From NCBI RefSeq assembly GCF_021117425.1, contig NZ_CP088298.1:3348001-3412000 (forward strand): DNA of 64,000 bases. The letters run 5' to 3'. Positions 23,756-32,907 of this stretch are shown here, in pieces. The stretch is from Brevibacterium zhoupengii. Lineage in GTDB: Bacteria > Actinomycetota > Actinomycetes > Actinomycetales > Brevibacteriaceae. The translations under genes were made by a program, and so were the position numbers. Numbering within the stretch: the stretch's first letter is position 1; the number at the start of each line of letters is the position of its first letter. The notes beneath the pieces were generated by a model. That model saw nothing but the letters and a program-made list of their open reading frames with translations. It was not told the DNA's origin and made no database searches.

Positions 23756-24907
23756 TCAGTTGCGTCCGCTTTCGTCTTCGGTTGCTTCTTCGTACTCTTC
23801 TGGCTCGCCCTCTTCATACTCCACAGGCTCGCCTGCGTCGTCGATCTCCTCCTCTTCGACGGGCTCTCCGTCTTCGACAAGTTCCTCTTCGGCTGGCTCG
23901 TCAACGTATTCTTCTTCCGACTCCTCGTCGACAGGTTCGTCGACGTATTCGCCTTCAGCGTCTTCGTCGTCTACCGGCTCGGTTTCGTCTTCGGGCTCGC
24001 CTTCTTCACGAGGCTCTTCGTCCTCTTCATAGGGCGCAGCGTCCTCGTACTCCTCTTCCTCAGCCTCGTCGGCCTCAGCCTCGTCGGCCTCAGCCTGAGC
24101 CTGCTCCTCTTCGAGAGCATCCTCGTGTGACATGACAAGTTCGCTGTCGCGGATCTCGCCACGCCATCCTTCGACGCCGTCCTGATCGATCATGATCTCG
24201 TTCATCACGTGATGAACGAAGAACTTCAGTTCGAGCCGGAATCTGCGAGGCACTGTGAACCAGAGGGCACCGACTCCCTCGACGAATCCCTGTTTGTGGT
24301 ATTCGCCGCTCGCGATGATGCGGGTGAGCCTGGGAGCCACCTCGTGGAAGGAGACGGCGCCGCTGATGTAGCCCTTGTCACCGGTCGATTCCCAGACGAT
24401 GTGCGAGTCCGGGACCTGCTCGATGATCGTGGCCTCCCACGTGCGGTGGGACCAGACGGCCTGGCCCTTGACGCTGATCTTCACGTCATCCGTGCGTTCG
24501 ACGTTCTCGACCTTCTTCATGAAGTCGGGCCAGTTCTCGAACATTGTGAACGCGTTGTACGCGACTGACAGCGGCACACCGACATCGGCCGTCTCGATGA
24601 TGTTCGAGAACTTGAAATCGCCGGAGCCACCGGAACCGCCGGAAGATCCCCCGCCGAAGACACCCTTGATCTTGTCCTTGGCACCTTCGGTCGCTGCGGA
24701 CAGAGCCGCCTTGGCCGGCGATTTTCCTTCCGCAATCTCTTCGGCCCCGGCTTGGGCAGCCGCGCCCATGGAGTCCGATGAACCGTCAAACCGGTCAGAC
24801 AGCTTATCGACCTTGTCACCGGCAGACTTGATCGCCTTGCGGCCCAGGGTCTTGGCGTAGTCCGCCGCTTGATCCTTCAAGCCGCTGAAAATGGAGTCAT
24901 CACTCAC
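23756..24907 (-). CDS. Gas-vesicle-cluster SRPBCC protein with a long acidic tail
   Basis: Starts at GTG 24907, with AAGGAGG six bases upstream, overlapping the previous gene by 8 bp; 383 aa. Residues 1-95 are a helical Gly/Ser-linked region (SIFSGLKDQAADYAKTLGRKA, ending GGGSSGGSGGSG). About 97-245 are an SRPBCC/cyclase-dehydrase domain (IETADVGVPLSVAYNAFTMF, FENWPDFMKKVENVE, GYISGAVSFHEVAPRLTRI). The last about 130 residues are almost pure Glu/Asp/Pro with VDEP and EYVDEP repeats. Similar cyclase-like proteins occur in actinobacterial gvp clusters; function is unknown. The tail could bind the basic tail of the neighbouring protein. Confidence 0.82.
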   Translation of the reverse strand: MSDDSIFSGLKDQAADYAKTLGRKAIKSAGDKVDKLSDRFDGSSDSMGAAAQAGAEEIAEGKSPAKAALSAATEGAKDKIKGVFGGGSSGGSGGSGDFKFSNIIETADVGVPLSVAYNAFTMFENWPDFMKKVENVERTDDVKISVKGQAVWSHRTWEATIIEQVPDSHIVWESTGDKGYISGAVSFHEVAPRLTRIIASGEYHKQGFVEGVGALWFTVPRRFRLELKFFVHHVMNEIMIDQDGVEGWRGEIRDSELVMSHEDALEEEQAQAEADEAEADEAEEEEYEDAAPYEEDEEPREEGEPEDETEPVDDEDAEGEYVDEPVDEESEEEYVDEPAEEELVEDGEPVEEEEIDDAGEPVEYEEGEPEEYEEATEDESGRN

Positions 24908-25739
24908 TGGTGGCCTCCTTGGTCTTGCGTGAAGCTGCAGGCTTCTTCGCAGCAGTCGAACGCTTCCGTGTCGGCGTCGACTTAGCTGTCGATGTCGACT
25001 TCGAAGCCGATGCCGACTTGGATGCCGGTGTGGACTTGGACGCCGCGGCCGACTTTGTGCCCGACCGGCGCTGGGTGCTCGCAGTCTTGGCTGCTCCGCT
25101 GGTCTTCTTAGCCGCACCGCCGGAGCTTGCCCGCTTTGCGGTGGAGGTACCACCGGACTTGCTTGCAGACCGGTTGGCTGTCGAGGAACGCCTCCGAGCG
25201 GGCTTCTTCGGAGCCGCTTCTTCTGCTGGCTCTTCTACTTCTTCGTCTGATTCGACGGGCTCCGCAGCTTCGGGCTCCTCGTCTGCCACGTCTTCTTCAG
25301 GCAGCTCTTCCTCAGCCTCCGGTGCCTCTGCCTCGTCGAGGTCTTCGGGTGCGTCGGCTTCCGCGTCTTCGTTCTCCGGGTCCTCCACATCATCGACCGA
25401 AGGGTCGAGGTCGTCTGCAGCTTCGTCGAGGGAAGATTTCATCTTCTCGGTATGCTCTTGGAGTCGACTGCTCAACTCGTCGATGCCCTTGGTTGCGAGT
25501 GCCTTAGCCGCGCCCTTGCCCGAGTCGGCCAGGCGTCCGGTGATCTTGTCTTGCAGTTCTTTGAGCTCTGGGGAGGCATCCGTGATTTCTTTCAATCCTC
25601 CGATGAGACTCTCGCGGTTCTTCACCGCCGTTGTGCCCGCCACGGTGGAGGCGATTGTCAGCGCCATGCCCAACTTCTTCGTTCGGCCGAGCATGTAGCC
25701 CGCCAATATCAGGCCTGTGAGTTTCATCTTGTTGTTCAC
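24900..25739 (-). CDS. Gas-vesicle-cluster protein with a histone-H1-like basic tail
   Basis: GTG start at 25739 with GGAGG (25746-25750) six bases upstream, giving MNNKMKLTGLILAGY and 279 aa. The N-terminal about 100 residues contain a hydrophobic segment (LTGLILAGYMLGRTKKLGMAL) and amphipathic helices (ELKELQDKITGRL, LSSRLQEHTEKMKSSLDEA). Next is an acidic Glu/Pro/Asp stretch (about 105-170), then a C-terminal Lys/Ser/Ala/Arg repeat region resembling H1-like proteins (SKSTP, ASKS and KRSTAAKK units). It is the first gene of the gvp operon. The basic tail could bind nucleic acid or the acidic tail encoded next door; both are inference. Confidence 0.75.
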   Translation of the reverse strand: MNNKMKLTGLILAGYMLGRTKKLGMALTIASTVAGTTAVKNRESLIGGLKEITDASPELKELQDKITGRLADSGKGAAKALATKGIDELSSRLQEHTEKMKSSLDEAADDLDPSVDDVEDPENEDAEADAPEDLDEAEAPEAEEELPEEDVADEEPEAAEPVESDEEVEEPAEEAAPKKPARRRSSTANRSASKSGGTSTAKRASSGGAAKKTSGAAKTASTQRRSGTKSAAASKSTPASKSASASKSTSTAKSTPTRKRSTAAKKPAASRKTKEATSE

Positions 25740-26334
25740 TGGGTACCTCCGAATCTGCGCTTGTAGCGCTTGTGGTAGTTGGACCCTTGAGCTTGGCGAT
25801 TTGCTCGTGCGATAAGCAATGCTCGCCAGCCGTGTCACGATGTGGATTGTTTTGTGCTCCTGGACGACAGTCAGCTGGTGACGCTGCTGGCCGTCGCCTG
25901 GATCATTCGCAAAGTCCTCACTTCGTCTGCGAACTTCTGTGCTTCAGAAGCCGAAGGCAGTCTGCCCTTGAACCTCAATCTTCCGCGTGATTTCGATTCC
26001 GTCAAGAGGGACTCAGACTTTCTAAGGCGGCTTTCAGACCACCGGTGCTCCGTTCGTGAGTATTGCCTGTTCAGACACTTCGCGGGATAGGAACAAGCCT
26101 TCCTGTAAGGACATGACTGCCAGCTCGCCCGACGCTCACGCTCGGCGGCCCCACTACCTGCACCGATCAAGCCGACATGGTGTTATCGAGCCTGATCAAG
26201 TCATCAGTAAGTCATGACTCTTTCGAGTTGAGCCGCCACAACGAGAAATCCCGCATTCGTCGATACCCGCGGGTACCGTCGAATGCGGGAATTCAGCCAA
26301 CTTTGGCCAGCCAGCTGTGGTGAGTCGGCCGTGA
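25740..26334. other. 595-bp intergenic region upstream of the gvp operon
   Basis: No convincing gene on either strand; short readings at 25842-26090 (+) and 25871-26170 (-) have no family resemblance. It should contain the gvp operon promoter (only the GGAGG ribosome-binding site at 25746-25750 is clear) and, at 26250-26289, a near-perfect 40-bp palindrome that fits the terminator of the upstream baeRF-like gene. Confidence 0.5.
26250..26289 (-). terminator. 40-bp near-perfect palindrome downstream of the baeRF-like gene
   Basis: Each 20-base arm begins CCCGCATTCG and ends TACCCG at the centre; 18 of 20 positions pair, with no loop bases beyond the CG centre. On the minus strand it lies 45 bases after the stop at 26335 and is followed by ATTTCTCGTT. 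An intrinsic terminator is the simplest reading, but a protein-binding palindrome upstream of gvp is also possible. Confidence 0.5.
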
Positions 26335-27378
26335 TCAGTCGGCCAGGGCTGTGGCTGCGTCGTAGCGCAGGATCGCTGCTATTCCGTCGGCGACGTCAGC
26401 GTCGACAAGTCCGAAGCCAGCGGAGGACAGCACAGCGTCAGCCAGAATCGCTCCTTCACCTTCGGAACCGACATCGTAGTTGAGGAGCACAGTTGCCACG
26501 GCTCCCCGCTGAACGGCTTGAGAGACCTTCTCGTGTCCTTCCACCGCCAGGTCGTGAGCCTTGCTATAGGACAGGTTCTCCACATCTTCGGTCTGCTTCG
26601 CCTGGACACGGTCGGAAGCCAGCGATTTCAGGGCGTCGTAGAGGGCATCTTCTGCAGAGTCGTCATCCGTGCCTCCCTGATCTGTTTCTTCGAGGAGTTC
26701 GGTGACTCGGGCCGAAAGCTCGGCCTTCACTGCGGTGCGGCCCTGTACCTCGCCGGCCACGACAACGAGGTCTGGTTCGCGGGCGCGAACAATCTCATCG
26801 ACGTGGTCAGCAACTGCGCGAGCGTTGTCTTTGACGATTTCGTCGGCCCGACGTCGGATCTGGTTGTGCGAGAGCGCACCCTGACGTGGTGCATGAATGT
26901 CCTCGTCGTTGTCACCGCTGACGACTGACTCATCCTGCTGCGTCGCCTCGTGTTGTGGGGATACTCGCAGCTCGCGGATGGTCGCACCCTCCTGGTTGGC
27001 GATGACGAGGACCATATCGACCAGGCGGCATCCTTCACGGACATAGGCACCCAGCTCGGGGACCTGTCCGTAATGTGCGGTGTCACCGGTGCCGAGAGCG
27101 GCATCCCAGTGCTCGTCGAGGACGACTCCCGCCGCGTTGGCGACGACGATCCGCCCATCGGTCTGAACTTCAGTGATGTCTTCGACGATCAATGTGTCGT
27201 CGAGGTGCTGAAGGATCTCGTCTGCCGCGCCAGTGTTCGCGAGGTTCTCACGGAGCTCATCCCACCTCAGCCGCACCTGCTTCTCGGCATCGGCAGCAGG
27301 AGAACGCCCTTCCAGATACACGGTGGCGAAGGGACCCTGGTTGTCATATACAGTGCGTAGATTTTCGAAGTTCATCAT
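26335..27378 (-). CDS. Vms1/baeRF-family protein (Rv2629-like)
   Basis: A 347-aa protein resembling the bacterial archaeo-eukaryotic release-factor families. The N-terminus has VYDNQGPFATVYLEGRSPAAD and QVRLRWDELRENLA; a middle domain contains LVVVAGEVQGRTAV in the eRF1-domain-2-like fold. The C-terminal L7Ae-like half has QAVQRGAVATVLLNYDV and GIAAILRYDA. Related actinobacterial proteins (Rv2629 type) are linked to dormancy and ribosome control. No clear GGQ-equivalent is visible. It is on the gvp strand but separated from gvp by 595 bp and a palindrome, so probably its own unit. Confidence 0.7.
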   Translation of the reverse strand: MMNFENLRTVYDNQGPFATVYLEGRSPAADAEKQVRLRWDELRENLANTGAADEILQHLDDTLIVEDITEVQTDGRIVVANAAGVVLDEHWDAALGTGDTAHYGQVPELGAYVREGCRLVDMVLVIANQEGATIRELRVSPQHEATQQDESVVSGDNDEDIHAPRQGALSHNQIRRRADEIVKDNARAVADHVDEIVRAREPDLVVVAGEVQGRTAVKAELSARVTELLEETDQGGTDDDSAEDALYDALKSLASDRVQAKQTEDVENLSYSKAHDLAVEGHEKVSQAVQRGAVATVLLNYDVGSEGEGAILADAVLSSAGFGLVDADVADGIAAILRYDAATALAD

Positions 27379-27509
27379 CAGCTCCGTTCATATTCGATGC
27401 CAGGTATGTGGACTCGACCCCAGACTTGCACCTATCGCCAATGGTTGTAAACAGCCTGAGCTAAATGAAAACTACAGACTCCGGGTGGAATGGTGTGGTG
27501 TTCGCCTGT

Positions 27510-28721
27510 TCAGGTGATAGCGGCAGTATCGATGAGATGTTCGGCAATCGCCAGCGCCGAGGTGGCCCCGGGCGAGGGTGCATTCCGAACGAACATCGTG
27601 GCTCCCGCACGATCGATGACGAAATCATCGACCAGGGTCCCGTTGCGGTTCATTGCCTGAGCCCGGATTCCACGGGTTGCTCGGTGCCCGCCTGCCCCGT
27701 CGAGGGCGGGAACGTATCGGGCGGCCTCAGCGACGAACTTCTCGATAGAGAGTACGCCGCCGATTTCACGGGCGGCCGTTGCCATGTTGCCGGCCGCGAA
27801 CTTCCAGAATCCCAGATCTGTTGCCACTGCCAGGGAGTCCGGGACGTTGAGGCCAAGCCCCTTGTACCCTTCCCGGGAGAAGGAGAGGAACGCGTTGGGT
27901 CCGATCATCAGGCCGCCGTCGATGCGGCGGGTCACGTGGACACCGAGGAAAGGGTATTTAGGGTCAGGTACCGGGTAGATCAGGCCGTTGACGATGTCAT
28001 TGAAACGCGGTTCGAGGATGAAGTACTGGCCGAAGAACGGCACGACGCTCGGGTTCTTGTCCTCGCCTGAGCGCGCCGCGAGTCTGTCGGCTTGCAGCCC
28101 GGCACAGGTGATGACCTGGTCGTATTCCTGAGAGTCGACACTCGAATGAACAATCGCCGTACTGCCGTCGATCCCGCTGCGCTGGTCGATTCGATTCACT
28201 TCTGTGGAGAATCGAACTCGACCACCCTTGCTGCGGAAGTCGGCGACGAGGGCTTCGGTCAGCCCGCGATAGTCGATGATTCCGGTGTGTGGTGAGTGCA
28301 GCGCAGCCACTCCCTCGGCGTTCGGCTCCACCCCTAACAGTCCGTCGCGGTCGAGAAGCTCGACATCGGGGACACCATTCTCTCGGGCACGAGCATGGAT
28401 TCCTCCCAGGCGTTCCACTTCGACGTCATTCGTCGCAACGACGACCTTTCCGCACTCTTCGAATGCGACATCGTGTTCGCGTGCGAAGTCGAGCAGCAGC
28501 GAGACACCTCGCCTGCAGAGCAGTGCCTTGAGACTTCCGGGCTCATAGTAGAGCCCGGCATGAACAACGCCCGAGTTGTGGCCAGTCTGATGCGCAGCCG
28601 GGTGGCCTTCCTTTTCGTACAGTGTGACGTCTGCGCCATCATACTTCTGGATCAGCCCCCTGGCGACAGCCGCACCGATGATGCCCGCGCCGATCACAGC
28701 GAAACGCCTCTTCACGCCCAC
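27510..28721 (-). CDS. lhgO: L-2-hydroxyglutarate oxidase
   Basis: FAD-dependent oxidase/dehydrogenase converting L-2-hydroxyglutarate to 2-oxoglutarate. GTG start at 28721 (or at 28715). The Rossmann motif FAVIGAGIIGAAVARGL is at 6-22, followed by the LYEKEG loop. The DAO-family phrase HQTGHNSGVVHAGLYY matches LhgO, as does the C-terminal RGIRAQAMNRNGTLVDDFVID region with VRNAPSPGATSALAI. At 403 aa it is full length. It stands alone between the baeRF-like gene and the LPXTG genes. Confidence 0.92.
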   Translation of the reverse strand: MGVKRRFAVIGAGIIGAAVARGLIQKYDGADVTLYEKEGHPAAHQTGHNSGVVHAGLYYEPGSLKALLCRRGVSLLLDFAREHDVAFEECGKVVVATNDVEVERLGGIHARARENGVPDVELLDRDGLLGVEPNAEGVAALHSPHTGIIDYRGLTEALVADFRSKGGRVRFSTEVNRIDQRSGIDGSTAIVHSSVDSQEYDQVITCAGLQADRLAARSGEDKNPSVVPFFGQYFILEPRFNDIVNGLIYPVPDPKYPFLGVHVTRRIDGGLMIGPNAFLSFSREGYKGLGLNVPDSLAVATDLGFWKFAAGNMATAAREIGGVLSIEKFVAEAARYVPALDGAGGHRATRGIRAQAMNRNGTLVDDFVIDRAGATMFVRNAPSPGATSALAIAEHLIDTAAIT

Positions 28722-29312
28722 ACTTCAACCCCTTCGTCTGCTGTCGCGGATGCTTTGACCCTATTGCCGTCCCACCCACCGCGCAATCAGACGGCTGGCA
28801 GGCTTTGCTCAGCTTCTCACCTGCCGGCTTGGTCTCGAATCAGCCGCAGTTCATGCAACTGGTCGCGGTTAGGTCTCTTTTCTAACCAAATTGTCATGAA
28901 TTCAATTACCCCTGCGCAACCGTCGTAGTTACCACAGAATGACTAGTCTATTTTGACCGCGCGGGCACTTTTTCACTGCTCACAGGCGATTGACCGAGCC
29001 AGGAGCTTACTTCTCTGCAACCCTATTGCTGCCGCTGACCTGGACAAATATCCATTCTTGCAGATCAGAAGCTCACTTCAGCCTGAAGCATGGCCATCTA
29101 GCTTCACCGCCACTCCACCGCCAGACAGAAATCTGACACCAAAAATTCATAGTGCAGACCCCATCAACTGCACGGTAAGTATAACGACATCGTAACTTTG
29201 TCCGTGATTTCGTGATTACTTTTTGGTTACTACATAGGGTTGTGAGGGATCTGCCAGGAGACTGCCTGTTTCCGTCCAGCGGATGTTCAAGTTTCGAACG
29301 ATGTGGAGAACC
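28722..29312. other. 591-bp intergenic region upstream of the first LPXTG gene
   Basis: AT-richer than its neighbours and without a supportable gene. It carries the lhgO upstream region on the left and the LPXTG-gene promoter on the right, where a TAGGGT hexamer (29236-29241) matches the one upstream of the paralogue at 33270. Confidence 0.6.
29236..29241 (+). promoter_or_regulatory. Likely -10 box (TAGGGT) of the first LPXTG gene
   Basis: TAGGGT, a common actinobacterial -10 hexamer, lies 72 bp before the start at 29313. The paralogous gene has the same hexamer at 33182-33187, 83 bp before its start. Upstream -35 elements are poorly conserved. Confidence 0.45.
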
Positions 29313-32300
29313 ATGAAGATGCTCCGAGGCCGGCACACGACCGGTCGTAAAATTGCTGTCGGAGGCGTTGCAGCCGCCACAGCGCTAGGGCTCACCCTGA
29401 TGACAACGTCACCGGGTGAAGCTGCCGCACGGCCAGACAACGGCCCGCAGGAAGACTCTGAAGCACTTGGTCAGCTGATCGAGTCGGATCTGCTTGGAAC
29501 GCAGTTGGCTGACGTGGCCGCAGCGTACAGCAGTTCCCCAACTAGCACCGCTGAAGAAGCGACCCCCTTGGACGTCGAGGCTCTTAACGCCCTCAAAATC
29601 GACCTTGGGAACGGACTGTCCCTGCCGCTGGTAAGTGGACCCGGCGGTGCCGGGCTGCTTGATCTCGGTGAAGTCGGTGCACTCAACGCTTACGGCCATG
29701 CGCCAACGTATGATTCGTCAAAGGCAAGCGCTGGTGCAGTTGGGAAAGACGGAGCACTCAACCTCGACCCAGACAATCCCGGTGACTTCGGCAATGCAAC
29801 AGTCAACCTGACCGACCTGCTTGCCCAGCTGAATGTCGACCCGTTGTCGGACCAGATTATCGACGAGCTCTCGCTTGAACTTGGTGCGCTCGGATCGACC
29901 GCAGAAGGCACCGGCGCTGACGTCACCTCCGAGTACGTTGTCGCGGACGCCAAATTCAACCTGTCCAGCCCTCTGGTAGAAGGTGTCTCCGGAGGCCTCG
30001 ATGAGGCACTTGGCGGCGTTGGCGACACAGTTAACACCGCCGTTGGCACCGATGGCGCTCTCGGTCAGATCCTGAGTGATCTGGACATCGACCTCAGGGT
30101 TCTTGGCCTGGGGGTCGCTGTCACTTCCGGTGACATCGGAGTAGACGGTCTCGACGAGGCCCTTAAAGGGCTCAGCTCCGAAATCATCAAGACGCCCCTT
30201 GAAGACGGCGATCCTGCGGTCGACGGCGACGAGATCGTATCGATCGACCTTGCGTCGGGCGAAGTCACCGTCAATGTGGCCAACGCTGCCGGTGATCAAG
30301 GACTGAATGGGCTTGACCCCAACACGCAGCTCCTGAATGACACCACCCTCAACAACATCAGCGCTGCCGTCACCAAAGCACTTGGGACGCTGACGACGAA
30401 GGTCACCGATGGAGTCACTGAAGTTCTCAACAGTACTTCGGTGACGCTGAACCTGAATGCGGAGCTTTCCGCGCTCCTCCTAAACAGTGATGCCGACATT
30501 AAGGTTGAAACTACCCTCGGACAGTTGGCCGGCACAGACACTGAGACAGATCCAACGGTGTCAGTTACATCGACAAGCGGCGGTGCCCTCGACGCTCTAC
30601 TGAAAGCTCTTGGCATCAGCATCGATCAGCTGACTGCCGGTTTAGTAACACCACTTCTCAATCAGCTGGTCGACACACTCAGCTCAACCCTGGGCGGCGT
30701 CATCGATGGGATCGGAACTGATCTCACTGAGAACTTGGACGGACTTCTCGAACCAGTTATCACTGGACTCGACGGAGTGTTCGAGAGTCTCAACCTTGTC
30801 GCTGATGTGACCATCAACGAACAGCCGACAAAGAAGGACCCGGTCCAGGAGAGCGAAGTTAAGGGTGACAATGGCCCTGGCTTCACGGTGAACGCCGTCA
30901 GCCTCGAACTTTTGAACGGTTTGACGACTACCCAGGCCCCTGGTGACATCGCTGACATCAACCTCGGCTCTTCCTCAGTCCGTGCGACTGCTGAAGCACC
31001 AGAGGAACCAGGCGACGAAGAGGCGAACACCAATGCCGCAGCTTCGGCAGCAGCCTCGGCAACCGCTGACGACGACTCCAACGGATCCGCTGAAGTAGCA
31101 GCCCAGGCCGCGGCAATGGCTGACGCCACTTCGGACGAGACTGCAGCAGCCGATGCCACTGCAGCCGCGGCCGCAGAATCTGCGGCAACCGAAGATGCTT
31201 CGTCGGAAACCTCTGCTGACGCGACAACCGAGACAAACGCCTCGGCGACAACAGCAGCAGAGGCAGCGGCCCAGGCAGACAACAGCGACAACACGAACGC
31301 GGAATCCTCCGCTGCCGCTGACTCCGATTCAGGCTCTGCCGCTGAGGCAGCGTCGACTGCTGACTCATCTTCAGAGGCTTCGGTCGAGGCCGCTGCAGCT
31401 GCCGATGCAACTGCTGATCCTGATGCTGCAGCCGCAGCAGACGCCGATCCGGAGGCAGACGTGAACACGAACGCTGCAGCTTCGGCAGCGGCCTCGGCAG
31501 ACGCTGATGACGATTCCAATGCATCTGCTGAAGTAGCAGCTCAGGCTGCGGCTCTTGCCGATGCCAGCACTGACGAAACTGCAGCCGCAGATGTCAGCGC
31601 AGAAGCAGCAGCTGAATCAGCAGCAACCGAGGACGCGTCTTCCGAGACCTCCGCTGATGCAACGACCGAGACAAACGCCTCGGCCACCGCAGCAGCAGAG
31701 GCAGCGTCTGACGCTGACAACAACGACGCGGCCAACGCGGACACGTCTGCAGCAGCAGATGCCGACCCGGCAGCAGCAGCCAGTGTTGCCGCGAACGCGG
31801 ATTCTTCGTCGGAAGCCTCGGCCGCAGCCGCAGCGGACGCCGATGACTCTGCAGCGGCTGACGCCTCGAATGAGTCTGAAGCCAACGCAAATGCTTCGGC
31901 AGCCGCTGCAGCATCCGCTGACGCAGACAGCAATGACAACGCAGTTGCTGAAGCAGCAGCACAGGCAGCCGCTACCGCAGACGCCGAAACCACGGCGTCC
32001 GCAGCAGCAGATGCAAGTGCTGAAGCAGCAGCCGAGACAGCAGCGAACGAAGAAGCTTCCTCGCAGGCCTCGACTGACGCCACATCGGACCCGAACGCTG
32101 CAGCCGCAGCTTCGGCCACCGCCGCAGCAGACGCAGACGACAACGAGACGGCAAATGCCGACACCACCGCTGCCACTGACGCTAATGCGGTAGCAGCAGC
32201 CTCGGCTGCCTCGAACGCCGACTCCTCCGCTGAGGCCTCCGCAGTAGCAGCGTCAAACGCTGACGCGGATAGTGCTGAAGCTGAAGCCTCTGCAGACGCC

Positions 32301-32741
32301 GATCCGGACAGCGCAGCCTCGGCTGATGCTGACCCAGAGGCATCGGCTTCAGCCGACGCAGATCCTGAGGGCTCGGCAACCGCTGCGGCTGACGCTGCAG
32401 AGGCTGAAGCGGAAGCTACCGCTTCTGCCGACACTGATGGCGCAGAGGCCAGCGCTTCGTCGGATGACGACGCGGATAAGGCATCTGCATCCGCGGATTC
32501 CGATCAGGCAGCCTCGGCCAGCTCCTCGAGCCAGTCGAACGCTTCCGCAGGTTCGAACGCCTCGGCGAGTGCCGGTGCGAGCACCAACGCCTCGGGCAGC
32601 AGCGACAGTGGAGACCTCCCACGGACAGGCGCCGACGGCGCTCTGACCATGGTCGGCTTCGCAGCTCTGCTCATCGCAGGCGGTGCAGCCGTGGTCTTCG
32701 GAACACGTCGCTACCGAGCCTCGGCAGCAGGTAAGCACTGA
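29313..32741 (+). CDS. LPXTG wall-anchored surface protein, choice-of-anchor-G type, with giant Ala/Asp/Ser repeat stalk
   Basis: The ATG at 29313 (MKMLRGRH) has GGAG four bases upstream, as in its paralogue, giving 1142 aa. A signal peptide (GRKIAVGGVAAATALGL...GEAAA) is followed by the choice-of-anchor-G domain (about 45-555: ALGQLIESDLLGTQL, SAGAVGKDGALNL, and VTINEQPTKKDPVQESEVKG). Residues about 560-1095 are nearly only Ala, Asp, Ser, Glu, Thr and Asn and contain three imperfect units of about 140 residues. LPRTG at 1102, a hydrophobic helix and an RRYR tail form the sortase signal. It is presumably an adhesin or cell-surface stalk; ligand unknown. It is followed by a strong terminator. 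Confidence 0.88.
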   Translation: MKMLRGRHTTGRKIAVGGVAAATALGLTLMTTSPGEAAARPDNGPQEDSEALGQLIESDLLGTQLADVAAAYSSSPTSTAEEATPLDVEALNALKIDLGNGLSLPLVSGPGGAGLLDLGEVGALNAYGHAPTYDSSKASAGAVGKDGALNLDPDNPGDFGNATVNLTDLLAQLNVDPLSDQIIDELSLELGALGSTAEGTGADVTSEYVVADAKFNLSSPLVEGVSGGLDEALGGVGDTVNTAVGTDGALGQILSDLDIDLRVLGLGVAVTSGDIGVDGLDEALKGLSSEIIKTPLEDGDPAVDGDEIVSIDLASGEVTVNVANAAGDQGLNGLDPNTQLLNDTTLNNISAAVTKALGTLTTKVTDGVTEVLNSTSVTLNLNAELSALLLNSDADIKVETTLGQLAGTDTETDPTVSVTSTSGGALDALLKALGISIDQLTAGLVTPLLNQLVDTLSSTLGGVIDGIGTDLTENLDGLLEPVITGLDGVFESLNLVADVTINEQPTKKDPVQESEVKGDNGPGFTVNAVSLELLNGLTTTQAPGDIADINLGSSSVRATAEAPEEPGDEEANTNAAASAAASATADDDSNGSAEVAAQAAAMADATSDETAAADATAAAAAESAATEDASSETSADATTETNASATTAAEAAAQADNSDNTNAESSAAADSDSGSAAEAASTADSSSEASVEAAAAADATADPDAAAAADADPEADVNTNAAASAAASADADDDSNASAEVAAQAAALADASTDETAAADVSAEAAAESAATEDASSETSADATTETNASATAAAEAASDADNNDAANADTSAAADADPAAAASVAANADSSSEASAAAAADADDSAAADASNESEANANASAAAAASADADSNDNAVAEAAAQAAATADAETTASAAADASAEAAAETAANEEASSQASTDATSDPNAAAAASATAAADADDNETANADTTAATDANAVAAASAASNADSSAEASAVAASNADADSAEAEASADADPDSAASADADPEASASADADPEGSATAAADAAEAEAEATASADTDGAEASASSDDDADKASASADSDQAASASSSSQSNASAGSNASASAGASTNASGSSDSGDLPRTGADGALTMVGFAALLIAGGAAVVFGTRRYRASAAGKH
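31026..32300 (+). repeat. Three imperfect ~420-438-bp coding repeats in the LPXTG stalk
   Basis: Units begin with NTNAAASAAAS-type or NANASAAAAAS-type sequence at 31026, 31464 and 31884 (146 and 140 codons apart). They share landmarks in order: AEVAAQAAA, DETAAAD, AAAESAATEDASSETSADAT, and NADSSSEASA. The third unit is more diverged and runs into a DADPEASASADADPEGSA tail. Confidence 0.7.
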
Positions 32742-32777
32742 TATATAGGAGACTCAGCCACTGAGCTGAACACCCGC

Positions 32778-32815
32778 GGCGGCGGGGACGGAGTGAAAAC
32801 TCCGTCCCCGCCGCC
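32778..32815 (+). terminator. Intrinsic terminator of the first LPXTG gene
   Basis: Perfect 16-bp GC-rich stem (GGCGGCGGGGACGGAG with its complement), loop TGAAAA, followed by GTCTATT. It lies 36 bp after the stop codon. Confidence 0.9.
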
Positions 32816-32907
32816 GTCTATTCATCGCACGAAAACCCGAACCCTAGCTTTACCACCTGGTAATTTACGACACGCACTCGTGACAATTTCGTCATATTAC
32901 GCTCCGT

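Noticed and set aside
25842..26170. 82-aa (+) and 99-aa (-) readings in the gvp upstream region
   Set aside because: Neither shows a recognisable pattern or good start signal; treated as intergenic.
31026..32300. CRISPR or tandem-repeat array interpretation of the LPXTG repeats
   Set aside because: The repeats are in-frame coding units of about 420-438 bp with no spacers, so they are protein repeats.
30662..32434. Long antisense readings (285, 188, 297 aa) through the first LPXTG gene
   Set aside because: They are Ala/Ser- or Arg/Leu-rich mirror images of the sense Ala/Asp/Ser repeats (GCN codons read in other frames) with no start-site or family signal.
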